Origin: Acidobacteriota bacterium
GTDB lineage: Bacteria; Acidobacteriota; Vicinamibacteria; Marinacidobacterales; Marinacidobacteraceae
NCBI GenBank assembly: GCA_022826825.1
Contig: JAJDUD010000056.1
Span: forward strand, 54,951-118,950
Reading direction: 5' to 3'
DNA length: 64,000 nt
In this document: positions 23,831-33,374 of the stretch, in pieces
Layout: each line of letters starts with the position of its first letter
Numbering within the stretch: the stretch's first letter is position 1
The notes under the pieces: generated by a model
Told to the model about the DNA's origin: nothing
The model's input: only the letters and a program-made list of their open reading frames with translations
Database searches by the model: none
Translations under genes and position numbers: made by a program

Positions 23831-25792
23831 TCAGGGCCGAAGGGCGGTCGCAGGCAGCGGACCCACGTAGGGGCGGCCGGCCCGATAGAGGGCGAGGCGC
23901 TGTGCGATTGCTGCGGCATCGGCGGTGCCGCCGGCGTTCCTGGCCAGGTTGGCGGCGCGTTCCGCAGCCTGCAACGCGCCGGTGAAGTCCCCCGTCGCGG
24001 CCAGGGCAGCCCCGAAGAGATCCAGGGAGCGGGGCTCCTGGAACGCGAACTGTCCCGCGAGGCGTTCCGCGAGGCGTACCGCCTCGCCGGGGCTCCTCAG
24101 GTCGCGGCGTGGATGGGCGGCGAGGATTCCAGCCAGGGGGCCGAGCGCCGCGGGCAACTCCGGCTCGATTCTCAGGGCGTCGCGAAACGCCGCGATCGCC
24201 TCCGCCGGCCGGTCGGCGCCGAGCAGCGCGGCGCCGAGCGCCGCGTGTACTCCCGCGGAGTCCGCACTCAGTTCGGCGGCGACGGCGAGCGGTCCCACGG
24301 CGCTGGCGAAGTCCCCGGATTGGAGCAGCGTTTCCCCCAGTTCGTAGTGGGCGTGGGGCGTCCGGGGTCTCTCGGTGGCGGCTTCCCGGAAGGCGGTCAA
24401 GGCGTCCGATATCCGCCCGCCGTCCCGGAACAGCGCGCCCGCCTTCACGCGGGTCTCGTAGTCCGCACCGCCTTCGAGGGCTTCCCTCAGCAGCGCCTGC
24501 GCCTCGGCCCGGGCGCCGCGGATGTGGAGCAGTTCCGCGAGGCCGGTGCGAAGCCGGGCTGCTTTCGCGGGAGGGTTCTCTTCGGGCATCCGCCGCTCGT
24601 AGAGCTCCTCGAGCCAGCCGAGCTCGCGCCGGCCGGCGGCCGATCCAGGGCTCGGAGCGTCCCCGGGAACGCGGATCCAGTGGTCGGTGAACGGGGTGCC
24701 GTGGAACGCCTCGCTCTGGGTCGGCAGGTGGCACCCGGCGCAGTCGGACTCGGCCGTGACCACGGTCTGCCGGTGGAGCGACGGGGCGTCCTCGTGGCAG
24801 CGGGAGCAGACGGCGCGGGTCCGATCCGGTCCGGCGGGCTCGGGGAGGTGCGGGTCGTGACACTCGGTGCAGGTGATGGTGGTTTCTGCAGCGGACTCGC
24901 GGAAACAGGCACTCATCATCAGGCTCGCTCCGGCGTGCCGTGCGAGCAACGGGTCCCGGGCCAGGATCTCCCGCGGCTCGAAGTCGGTGGGCTGGCGGTG
25001 GCATTGCCCGCAGAAGACGACCTGATCCGCCGGTGAGAGCCGTCCCGGATGGAAGATTAGGCCCGGATCGCCTCCGGTGGACTGGGCTTCCACATGGGCG
25101 ATCCCGGAGCCGTGACAGCGCTCGCAGGAGACGCCCAGGACGGCTTCGTGCGGGTTAAATCGGCCGTCCTCGTCCCAGGCGAATGCGGTGGCGTGGCAGC
25201 CGATGCAGTTCGCGCTCTCTTCGATGGTGTCGAGATTGCCCAGCGCGTCTTCGTCCTCTTCGCCCCCGGGAGTCGGGAACCAGCCGTCGCGGGCGTGCGA
25301 GAAGGAGAGCCGGAGTTCGCGCAGCCGGCCACCGGGCGCAAAGGAAACGGGCGTCAGGCCGCGGAGTCCGGAGCCGAAGACGGCATCCGCCGGCACCGCC
25401 GGGGGATCGGCGCCCGGCGCAGCGAACCGGACACCTCCATCGGTCTCGAGTTCGTAGGCGGGTTGCGGTCCGATCCCCGCTGGCCACGAGACCGCCCGCG
25501 CCAGCATCTCGTCGGAGAACCAGCGGTCGCGCGTCTCCCCGGTCACGACCCCCGCAGTGCGGGCCATCGGATGTTCCGCCTGCGTCGCCGCAATGTCCGC
25601 GTGGCAGGCGCCGCAGGTCTCCGAGCCCACCCCTTCGGCCGGGCTCGCCAGGGGGCGGCGCGGCGCGGTGGTCGCAGCTGCCGGATGGGAAAGTCCTTCC
25701 TGTGGGTCGGCGCCACTGCCACATCCCCATAACGCCGCCAGTAGAAGACCGGTGGAAACGAGTGTTCCCCGGGACTTCGGCACGGCCGCCAT
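23831..25792 (-). CDS. Seven-haem c-type cytochrome with C-terminal TPRs, lipoprotein
   Basis: CGACH, CIGCH, CERCH, CGQCH, CTECH, CSRCH, CAGCH; start MAAVPKSRGTLVSTGLLLAALWGCGSG; C-terminus TPR-like. Confidence 0.85.
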   Translation of the reverse strand: MAAVPKSRGTLVSTGLLLAALWGCGSGADPQEGLSHPAAATTAPRRPLASPAEGVGSETCGACHADIAATQAEHPMARTAGVVTGETRDRWFSDEMLARAVSWPAGIGPQPAYELETDGGVRFAAPGADPPAVPADAVFGSGLRGLTPVSFAPGGRLRELRLSFSHARDGWFPTPGGEEDEDALGNLDTIEESANCIGCHATAFAWDEDGRFNPHEAVLGVSCERCHGSGIAHVEAQSTGGDPGLIFHPGRLSPADQVVFCGQCHRQPTDFEPREILARDPLLARHAGASLMMSACFRESAAETTITCTECHDPHLPEPAGPDRTRAVCSRCHEDAPSLHRQTVVTAESDCAGCHLPTQSEAFHGTPFTDHWIRVPGDAPSPGSAAGRRELGWLEELYERRMPEENPPAKAARLRTGLAELLHIRGARAEAQALLREALEGGADYETRVKAGALFRDGGRISDALTAFREAATERPRTPHAHYELGETLLQSGDFASAVGPLAVAAELSADSAGVHAALGAALLGADRPAEAIAAFRDALRIEPELPAALGPLAGILAAHPRRDLRSPGEAVRLAERLAGQFAFQEPRSLDLFGAALAATGDFTGALQAAERAANLARNAGGTADAAAIAQRLALYRAGRPYVGPLPATALRP

Positions 25793-25804
25793 CTTGGCCG
25801 AGTT

Positions 25805-26986
25805 GTGCCCGAAAGGAAAGACCCGCCCGTGCGTTACGCTCCGTTCATGGCCGGCGCGTCGGGCAGTGGGAACCCGTTCCGTCCGGGAACGGGCAGGATG
25901 CCCCCGGTGCTCGCCGGTCGTGACCAGGAACTGGCCCTTGCCGAACGCCGGCTCGGAGAACTCGCCGCCGGCAGCGTGCCGCCCCAGGGCTTGCTCCTCT
26001 ACGGGCCCCGCGGAACGGGCAAGACGGTGCTGCTCGAGCGAATTGCTCGGCGGGCGAAAGAACTCGGGCTGCGTGCCCAGCAGCTCGCCGCGCCAACGCT
26101 TCGCAGCGAGGACAGCCTGGTTGCGGACCTGAGGGAGCGCGCCGGCCTCACAGAAACCCGCCTTACCGGAGTACAGCTCGGGCCGATCGGGGGCACGGCG
26201 CAACCGGCCGCGCCGAGTCGCAGCGTTGCCCACCTCTTTGCGGCGTGGGTCGAGACGGCCCACTCGCCTCTCGTCGTTGTGCTGGACGAAGCTCAGGCCA
26301 TCGGTCCAGAGGCGGGCATGGTCTTCTTTGACGCGGTGCAGGCCGCCGCGATGCGTGACCTTCCGTTTCTCCTGGTGGCGGCCGGGACTCCCGATGCTCC
26401 GCGACGGCTGCGGCAGGCCGGCTCGTTCATGGAACGAGCCTTCGAGAACCTGCCGCTCGGACGACTACCGCGCACCGCCACGAAACAAGCCCTCGCAGAA
26501 CCGACGGTGAACGCGGGAAGGCCACTGGCGCCGGACGCGTTGGCGTTGCTGGCCGAAGAATCACAGGACTACCCGTACTTCGTCCAACTCCTCGGGAGCG
26601 CGGTCTGGGATGCGGCCGCGGCAGCGCGCGCGCCGGAGATCCGTGCCGAGGTGGCTCGCCACGGACTCGCTCACGCACGCGCCGAAACCAGCCGCTTCTA
26701 TGGCAGGCGGTTCGCCGAGGCGCGGGAGCGGGGAGTCCACCGGGCGTTGCCGGCCCTTGCATCGCTGATGGAACAACCGGGCGCGCGGCTCGACGATGCG
26801 GCGCTCGACGCCTTTCTGGATCGCGCCGTCGTGGACGGCGCCGGTTCGGGAGACCCGACCCGGCTCCAGACGACGTTGCAGGATCTCGGAATCCTGTGGG
26901 AGGCCTCCCCAGGGCGGTGGGAGATGGGAATCCCGAGCTTCGCGCAACACGTGCTGGAGCGCAGCGGGTCGAGGCCGCCGGGTTAA
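25805..26986 (+). CDS. AAA ATPase, ATP-binding protein (ATG alternative at 25847)
   Basis: LLLYGPRGTGKTVLLERIARRA, PLVVVLDEAQAIG. Confidence 0.75.
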   Translation: MPERKDPPVRYAPFMAGASGSGNPFRPGTGRMPPVLAGRDQELALAERRLGELAAGSVPPQGLLLYGPRGTGKTVLLERIARRAKELGLRAQQLAAPTLRSEDSLVADLRERAGLTETRLTGVQLGPIGGTAQPAAPSRSVAHLFAAWVETAHSPLVVVLDEAQAIGPEAGMVFFDAVQAAAMRDLPFLLVAAGTPDAPRRLRQAGSFMERAFENLPLGRLPRTATKQALAEPTVNAGRPLAPDALALLAEESQDYPYFVQLLGSAVWDAAAAARAPEIRAEVARHGLAHARAETSRFYGRRFAEARERGVHRALPALASLMEQPGARLDDAALDAFLDRAVVDGAGSGDPTRLQTTLQDLGILWEASPGRWEMGIPSFAQHVLERSGSRPPG

Positions 26987-27058
26987 CCCGGCTGGCGGGT
27001 GTGACCGCCGGAACGTCAACAGTTGCCGGTCTTTGGGCGAGTCCCGCCCAAAAGGAAA

Positions 27059-27090
27059 GGCCCGCCGGCCCCTTGCGGGACCGGCGGGCC
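27059..27090 (-). terminator. Hairpin terminator for the minus-strand receptor gene
   Basis: ggcccgccggccccttgcgggaccggcgggcc with T-rich sequence 3' on the minus strand. Confidence 0.75.
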
Positions 27091-27131
27091 GTGTTGTTCC
27101 GGTCGAACCGGTTGGTTGGCCTCCTCTCAGA

Positions 27132-30026
27132 TCAGAAGGTCAACCTCACGGAAAGCCCGATGGTTCGTCCCTTGAGGTACTCGACGATCCGTTGATACGG
27201 AACCACCGAATCGATCAACTGGAAGTTCGTGATCGTGTTGGCGTTCAGCGCGTTGAAGATGTCGAAGAGGAACTGTGCGTTCATGCGATCGCTCAGCGCG
27301 AAGGACTTGTCGAGCCGGAAGTCCACAAGCGTCACATTGGGCGAGCGGTCCTCACTCATGGGGGCGAGCCAGGAGGTGACCGTCACGCGTCCGTCGTACA
27401 CCGAGTTCCGGTGGGTCGGCGCGAAGTTGAACCCACTCACGTACCGATACGTTCCCGCCACGCCGATGTCGTACGGGAGGACATACCGCGCGGAGGCCTT
27501 CAACTGGTACGTCGTGGTGTCCTGCACGGTCGGGATGTCCTGGTCGTAATTGAGGAACCAGCCCTGCGACGTGGGGTCGGAAGACAGCGGCGAGCTGGTT
27601 GCCCAGCCGCTGGACGATCCAGCCGGGCTCCGCGGCTCCGAACGCCACTGGTAGTCGAAGTACACGTTGTAGAAGAAGTTGCTCCGGAACCGCTTGTTGA
27701 GTCCCAGCGAAACGGTGTGGAAGTCCATGTCGCTCTCACCGGCCGGGTGGTTCGTGGTCAGCCTGTCGGTCGTGCCAACCAGTTCCTCGGGGTAGAGGAG
27801 CAGGTTGAACGACCGGTTGTACCCCGCGGGACACCCGTCGCAGGTCGGAATCGAGATCGGGGTGTTCAGCCCCAGGTCCGCCTGGTCGAAGCTGCCCCAG
27901 GTGTTGCGCATCCGCTTGTACACGTACGAAACACGCGTGCCGAGGTCAGCGGTGAGCTCGTGCTCGATCGAGGCGCTCAACTCGTCCGCCCAGGGGAGTG
28001 ACCAGTTCGGATCGATGGGGGTCGTGGAACCGGAACCGGCGCCTGCCGTGAACGAGAGCTGCTGGCCCAGTTCAGAGGTGTCGTCGAGGACTCCATTCAT
28101 GTTCTGGTCCAGGAACTCGTAGCGTGCCGAGGGCTGACCGCCCGGATTGGCCGACAGGAGTCCGGTGCCGATGTTGGAGTAGTAGCGCCCGAAGTAGGCC
28201 TTGAAGACGCTGGCCCCTTCGCCGGTGATGTCGTAGGTGAGTCCCACGCGGGGCGCGATGTTCCAGTGGTCGAACACGTCGCTTCCCGGAGTCACACCGC
28301 CGGCGCCGAAGACGCTCATCAGGATCTGGCTCTGGTTGGCCGGGAGTTCGAACTTGCATTGGAGCACCTCCTGACACGGGGTGCCCGGCGAGTTGTCGGC
28401 TTCCAGATAGGAAAGGAGCTGGCTGCCTACCCGGATGCCCGCCATCAGCGTCAACCGGTCGTTGACCGTCCAGACGTCCTGCACGAAGAAGTCCGCGTGC
28501 ATGTTCCGGTTGTCCACGAGGTTCGGAACTCCCACGAGGTCCACCTGGTGCACGTTGAGGGGGCGACCCTGGGCCGGATCGTCGCGGTAGCGAATCCCGC
28601 CGGAGTTCGTGTTGAACCCGCGAAGTTCGCTGTCGAGCTGCCAGTCCCAGCCGAACTTGAAGTCATGGCTGCCGTTGCCGATCGGGACGTAGTAGTTGAA
28701 CTGAGCGGTGCTCTGGGGCTTCCACCGGTTTCGGGTGAAGGGCTGCCATCCGGCGCCGGACACGTGGCTGGTTGCGAGGTTGAACCTGGGCTCGTTCCCG
28801 TTGATGGGATCGGCCTTCGGAACCATCGGCCAGGTCGTTCCCATGTGGCCGATCATGACGTTGCTGAAGAAGCGGTCGCTCCAGACGCGCTGCCACTCCG
28901 CCTTGTGCAGCCAGATCCAGTAGTCCTGCGCGAGGATGGATTCGGCGGGGCGGGTCGCGGAGAGGCCGCGGTTGGGCTTCCGTTTCCACGACCAGGTCGA
29001 GAACCCGATGAACTGGTCGCGCTCGGTGATCTGGTAGTTGACCTTGGCGGTGAAGATGTCGAAGTCGCCGACGTCCGTCGCCAGGTTCTGGTCCACGCCC
29101 GAGATCGCCGTGTCAATGTAGAAGTTGTTGTAGGCGCCGTAGAACCACGCCTTGTCCCGTACGATGGGGCCGCCAAGATCGATGTGGAACTCGTAGAACT
29201 GGAGTACCGGCGACGGGGAACCGTCCCGGGCTTCCAGCTCGGACGTGAAGTTGTCGGCGATCAAATCCGGTGGGTTCCAGGCCCCGCTCTCGAGACCGGA
29301 GAACTCGTTGCCGCCGCTCTTCACGGTGGTCTGGATTTGGGCTCCCGGAGTGGACATCTCCACGTCCGCGCCCTGCGCCGAAACCTGCATTTCCTCCATC
29401 GCGTAGTAGTCGTAGTAACCGCCAGCGGAGCCGGAGCCCTCGGTGGTGTTCACGCCCTCGTAGAGGACCCGGTTCTGGCTCCGCACCCCGAAGGTCTCGT
29501 ACATGGACTGCTGGCTCTTGTGCGAGCCGCCCACGTCGTAACCCCGGACCCGGATGCCCGGGCTCTGGTGCAGCACCGCCCACATGTCGGTGGCGGTGGG
29601 GACCTCGTCGAGCTGGGTCTTGTCGAAGGTCGCCGCCACGCCGGTGGACTTCACGTCCACCACCGGTGACTCGCCGGTCACGGTGACCGTCTCCGCCACG
29701 GTGGCGATCTGCATGTCGGCGTCCACCGTGAAGGTGGCGCCGGTCACGACCCGGACGGCCTCGAACACGACGGTCTGGAAGCCGCTCAGTTCGAACGAAA
29801 TGTTGTAGTCGCCGGGAGGCAGCGCCTGGAACCGGTAGGAGCCGTCAATGTCGGTGGTCGCATTCCGGCCTCCGATGATGGCCTCACCCGAGAGGGTGAC
29901 GGACACTCCGGGGAGAGCGAGTCCCTGGGCGTCGCGCGCCGCGCCTTCAAGGCGTCCGTACTGCTGCTGGCCGACCGCCGGGACGGCGAACGCCAGGAAC
30001 AGAAGAGCGAGAAGAGTCTTTCTCAT
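27132..30026 (-). CDS. Oar-like TonB-dependent receptor, paralogue 3
   Basis: Start MRKTLLALLFLAFAVPAVGQQQYGRLEGAARDAQGLALPGVSVTLSGEAIIGGRNATT; plug SPGIRVRGYDVGGSHKSQQSMYETFGVRSQNR; C-terminal GRTIGLSVRLTF. Confidence 0.9.
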   Translation of the reverse strand: MRKTLLALLFLAFAVPAVGQQQYGRLEGAARDAQGLALPGVSVTLSGEAIIGGRNATTDIDGSYRFQALPPGDYNISFELSGFQTVVFEAVRVVTGATFTVDADMQIATVAETVTVTGESPVVDVKSTGVAATFDKTQLDEVPTATDMWAVLHQSPGIRVRGYDVGGSHKSQQSMYETFGVRSQNRVLYEGVNTTEGSGSAGGYYDYYAMEEMQVSAQGADVEMSTPGAQIQTTVKSGGNEFSGLESGAWNPPDLIADNFTSELEARDGSPSPVLQFYEFHIDLGGPIVRDKAWFYGAYNNFYIDTAISGVDQNLATDVGDFDIFTAKVNYQITERDQFIGFSTWSWKRKPNRGLSATRPAESILAQDYWIWLHKAEWQRVWSDRFFSNVMIGHMGTTWPMVPKADPINGNEPRFNLATSHVSGAGWQPFTRNRWKPQSTAQFNYYVPIGNGSHDFKFGWDWQLDSELRGFNTNSGGIRYRDDPAQGRPLNVHQVDLVGVPNLVDNRNMHADFFVQDVWTVNDRLTLMAGIRVGSQLLSYLEADNSPGTPCQEVLQCKFELPANQSQILMSVFGAGGVTPGSDVFDHWNIAPRVGLTYDITGEGASVFKAYFGRYYSNIGTGLLSANPGGQPSARYEFLDQNMNGVLDDTSELGQQLSFTAGAGSGSTTPIDPNWSLPWADELSASIEHELTADLGTRVSYVYKRMRNTWGSFDQADLGLNTPISIPTCDGCPAGYNRSFNLLLYPEELVGTTDRLTTNHPAGESDMDFHTVSLGLNKRFRSNFFYNVYFDYQWRSEPRSPAGSSSGWATSSPLSSDPTSQGWFLNYDQDIPTVQDTTTYQLKASARYVLPYDIGVAGTYRYVSGFNFAPTHRNSVYDGRVTVTSWLAPMSEDRSPNVTLVDFRLDKSFALSDRMNAQFLFDIFNALNANTITNFQLIDSVVPYQRIVEYLKGRTIGLSVRLTF

Positions 30027-30227
30027 GGTCCCTCCTTCGGGGAGAAAAGTAGAAGAACGGTACCAGAGTTCGGCAAGAGGTGTGCCAGCGATCGAAACGG
30101 TTCTCTGAATCCACAAAAGCCCATCTTTCAAGAAGATAGGGAGACCGGAGGAGCGGTGTTTCGAGTCCGATCCAAATTTTCCGATCCACGGATCGCTACG
30201 GTGGAGGCGCCAGTGGACAAAGAAAAA

Positions 30228-30259
30228 GCCCGCCGGCTTCCGTGCGGAAGCCGGCGGGC
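30228..30259 (-). terminator. Rho-independent terminator for the minus-strand receptor gene
   Basis: gcccgccggcttccgtgcggaagccggcgggc followed by TTTTTCTTT on the minus strand. Confidence 0.85.
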
Positions 30260-30286
30260 CAGGTCCTGATCGGACGGTTCAGCAGG

Positions 30287-33184
30287 TCAGAAGGTCAACC
30301 TCGCCGAGAGCCCGATCGTTCGTCCCTTCAGGTAGTCCACGACCCGGTTGAAGGGACCCGTGTCAAGCAACTGGAAGTTGGTGATCGTGTTGGCGTTCAT
30401 GGCGTTGAACAGGTCCAGGATGCCCTGGACGCGCATCCTGTCACCGAGTTCGAACGACTTGTCCACCCGGAAGTCCAGGATCCCCACGTTGTCCGAGCGA
30501 TCCTCACTCATGGGCGCCAGCCAGACATACGGCTTCAGGCTGCCGCCGTAAAGGCTCAGCCGGTGCGTCGGCGCGAAGTTGAAGCCGCTGATGAGCCGGT
30601 AGGTCCCGGCGAGCCCGATGTCGTACGGCAGCACGTAGCGCGCCGAGGTCTTGAACTGATAGGTGCTGGTGTCCTGCACCGTCGGGATGTCCTGGTCGTA
30701 GTTGATGAACCAGCCCTGGGCGGTGGGGTCCGCCGAGAGCGGGTTCCGCGCCGCCCACGAGGTGGACGAGGTTCCGGGACTCCGCGGCTCGGAACGCCAC
30801 TGGTAGTCGAAGTACACGTTGTAGAAGAAGTTGTTGCGGAACCGCTTGTTGAGCGCCAGCGACAGGGTGTGGAAGTCCATGTCGCTCTCGCCGCCCGGGT
30901 GGTTCATCGTGATGTTGTCGGTCTGTCCGACCAGGTGTTCCGGAACCACCAGCAGATTGAAGGACCGCCCACAGCCCACGTGGGGACACGTCTCTTCGCC
31001 GGCGGCAATCGAGATCGGCGTGTTCCGGTTGTTCAAGAGAACCTGGTTCAGGCCGCTCGACCAGGTGTTCCGCATGCGCTTGTACACGTAGGAAACCCGG
31101 GTCCCGAGGTCCGCGGTGAGTTCGTGCTCGATCGCAGCGCTGGCCTCGTCGGCCCAGGCGAGCGACCAGTTCGGGTCGATCGGCGTTCCCGCCCCGGCGC
31201 CGGCGCTGAACGCGAGGCGCTCGCCGAGTTCGGATGAATCGTCGAGCACGCCGTTCATGTTCTGATCGAGGAACCGGTAGGTGGCGTTGGCCTGCCCGCC
31301 GGGGTTCGCCGAACCGAGCCCGGTGCCGATATTGGAGTAATAGCGGCCCGCGTACGCCTTGAACACCGAGGTGCCCTCGCCGGTGATGTCGTAGGTGAAA
31401 CCAGCCCGGGGGGCGATGTTCCAGTGCGAATACACGTGGTCACCGGGGATCGTGGCGCCGGCGCCGAAGACCTCCCCGAGGTACTGGGACTGGTTGGACG
31501 GCAACTCGAACTGGCAGAGCAGCGACTCGGGGCAGGTACTGCCCGGCGCGTTGTCCGATTCCAGGTAGGACAGGATCTGGCTGCCGACCCGGAAGCCGAG
31601 GGTCACCGTGAGGCGGTCGTTCACCGTCCAGACATCCTGCGCGAAGAAGTCCGCGTGCATGTTCCGGTCGTCCGTGAGGTTCGGGACGCCGACGAGATAG
31701 ACGCGGTCCACGTTGTGGGGCCGTCCCTCGTTGACGTCGTCGAGGTAGCGCACCGCCCCCGAGTTCGAGTTCCAGCCGAAGAGCTGTGAGTCGAGTTGCC
31801 AGTCCCAGCCGAACTTGAAGTCGTGGCTGCCGGTCCCGATGGGGACGTAGTAGTTGAACTGACCCGTGCTCTGCGGCTTCCAGCGTTTCGAGGTGAAGGG
31901 CTGCCAGCCGGCGCCCGACCGGATGTTCGTGGTCGCCTCGATGCGGGGCTCGTTGCCGCTGATCGGATCGCCCTTCGGGGTCATGGGCCAGACGGTGCCC
32001 ATGTGGCCGACCATGATGTTGCTGTAGAGCCGGTCGCTCCAGACCCGCTGCCACTCGGCCTTGTGCAGCCAGATCCAGTAGTCCTGGGCGAGCACCGATT
32101 CCGCCGGGATGGTGGCTGAAATCGAGCGGTTCGGCTTCCGCTTCCACGACCAGGTCGAAAAGCCGATGAACTGGTCGCGCTCGGTGACCTGGTAGTTCAG
32201 CTTGGCGGTGAAGATGTCGAAGTCGCCGATGTCGGTGCCGAGTTCGATCGCCTGCCCGGACACCGCGGTGTCGATGTAGAAGTTGTTGTAGGCCGCGTAG
32301 AACCACGCCTTGTCCCGGACGATGGGGCCGCCGAGGTCAAGGTGGTACTCGTAGAACTTGAGCACCGGAGCCGCGGAAGCCAGGTTGGACTCGAGGTGGC
32401 TGTCGAAGTTGTCGGCGATCCAGTCGGCCGGGTTCCAGGCCCCGCTCTCGAGACCCGAGAACTCGTTACCGCCGCTCTTGACGGTTGTCTGGATCTGCGC
32501 GCCCGGCGTGGACATTTCCACGTCCGCCCCCTGCGCCGAAACCTGCATTTCCTCCATCGCGTAGTAGTCGTAGTAACCGCCCGCGCTCCCGGAGCCCTCC
32601 GTGGTGTTCACGCCCTCGTAGAGGACCCGGTTCTGGCTGCGCACTCCGAAGGTCTCGTACATGGACTGCTGGCTCTTGTGGGAGCCGCCCACGTCGAATC
32701 CTTGGACCCGGACTCCCGGGCTCTGCTGGAGCACCGCCCACATGTCGGTGGCGGTGGGAACCTCGTCGAGCTGGGTCTTGTCGAAGGTCGCCGCCACGCC
32801 CGTGGACTTCACGTCCACCACCGGCGACTCGCCGGTCACGGTGACGGTTTCCGCCACCGTGGCGATCTGCATGTCGGCGTCCACGTTGAAGGTGGCGCCG
32901 GTAACGACCCGGATGGCTTCGAATACCACGGTCTGGAAGCCGCTGAGCTCGAACTGGATGTTGTAGTCGCCCGGAGGCAGCGCCTGGAACCGGTAGGAGC
33001 CGTCCACGTCGGTGGTGGCATTCCGGCCTCCGATGATGGCCTCACCCGAGAGGGTGACGGACACTCCGGGGAGAGCGAGTCCCTGGGCGTCGCGCGCCGC
33101 GCCTTCGAGGCGCCCGTACTGCTGCTGGGCGGCCGCCGGGACGGCGAACGCGAGGAGCAGAAGAGCGAGAAGAGTCTTTCTCAT
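30287..33184 (-). CDS. Oar-like TonB-dependent receptor, paralogue 4
   Basis: MRKTLLALLLLAFAVPAAAQQQYGRLEGAARDAQGLALPGVSVTLSGEAIIGGRNATT; plug SPGVRVQGFDVGGSHKSQQSMYETFGVR; C-terminal GRTIGLSARLTF. Confidence 0.9.
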   Translation of the reverse strand: MRKTLLALLLLAFAVPAAAQQQYGRLEGAARDAQGLALPGVSVTLSGEAIIGGRNATTDVDGSYRFQALPPGDYNIQFELSGFQTVVFEAIRVVTGATFNVDADMQIATVAETVTVTGESPVVDVKSTGVAATFDKTQLDEVPTATDMWAVLQQSPGVRVQGFDVGGSHKSQQSMYETFGVRSQNRVLYEGVNTTEGSGSAGGYYDYYAMEEMQVSAQGADVEMSTPGAQIQTTVKSGGNEFSGLESGAWNPADWIADNFDSHLESNLASAAPVLKFYEYHLDLGGPIVRDKAWFYAAYNNFYIDTAVSGQAIELGTDIGDFDIFTAKLNYQVTERDQFIGFSTWSWKRKPNRSISATIPAESVLAQDYWIWLHKAEWQRVWSDRLYSNIMVGHMGTVWPMTPKGDPISGNEPRIEATTNIRSGAGWQPFTSKRWKPQSTGQFNYYVPIGTGSHDFKFGWDWQLDSQLFGWNSNSGAVRYLDDVNEGRPHNVDRVYLVGVPNLTDDRNMHADFFAQDVWTVNDRLTVTLGFRVGSQILSYLESDNAPGSTCPESLLCQFELPSNQSQYLGEVFGAGATIPGDHVYSHWNIAPRAGFTYDITGEGTSVFKAYAGRYYSNIGTGLGSANPGGQANATYRFLDQNMNGVLDDSSELGERLAFSAGAGAGTPIDPNWSLAWADEASAAIEHELTADLGTRVSYVYKRMRNTWSSGLNQVLLNNRNTPISIAAGEETCPHVGCGRSFNLLVVPEHLVGQTDNITMNHPGGESDMDFHTLSLALNKRFRNNFFYNVYFDYQWRSEPRSPGTSSTSWAARNPLSADPTAQGWFINYDQDIPTVQDTSTYQFKTSARYVLPYDIGLAGTYRLISGFNFAPTHRLSLYGGSLKPYVWLAPMSEDRSDNVGILDFRVDKSFELGDRMRVQGILDLFNAMNANTITNFQLLDTGPFNRVVDYLKGRTIGLSARLTF

Positions 33185-33374
33185 GGTCCCTCCTTTACGG
33201 GAAAGGCAAGAAGAGCTTCCGCGGCCCAGACGAATCCTCGGCGCACCGAGCCGCTGGACGGCATCTCGAATCGTGATGTGACACGGAAACGTTCAAATAA
33301 TTGAACCGATGATACGGGGGAGTTCCCGCCGACTTCAAACGCGTCTGGCAGGTAATGGCCGGGAGCCGGCCGCG

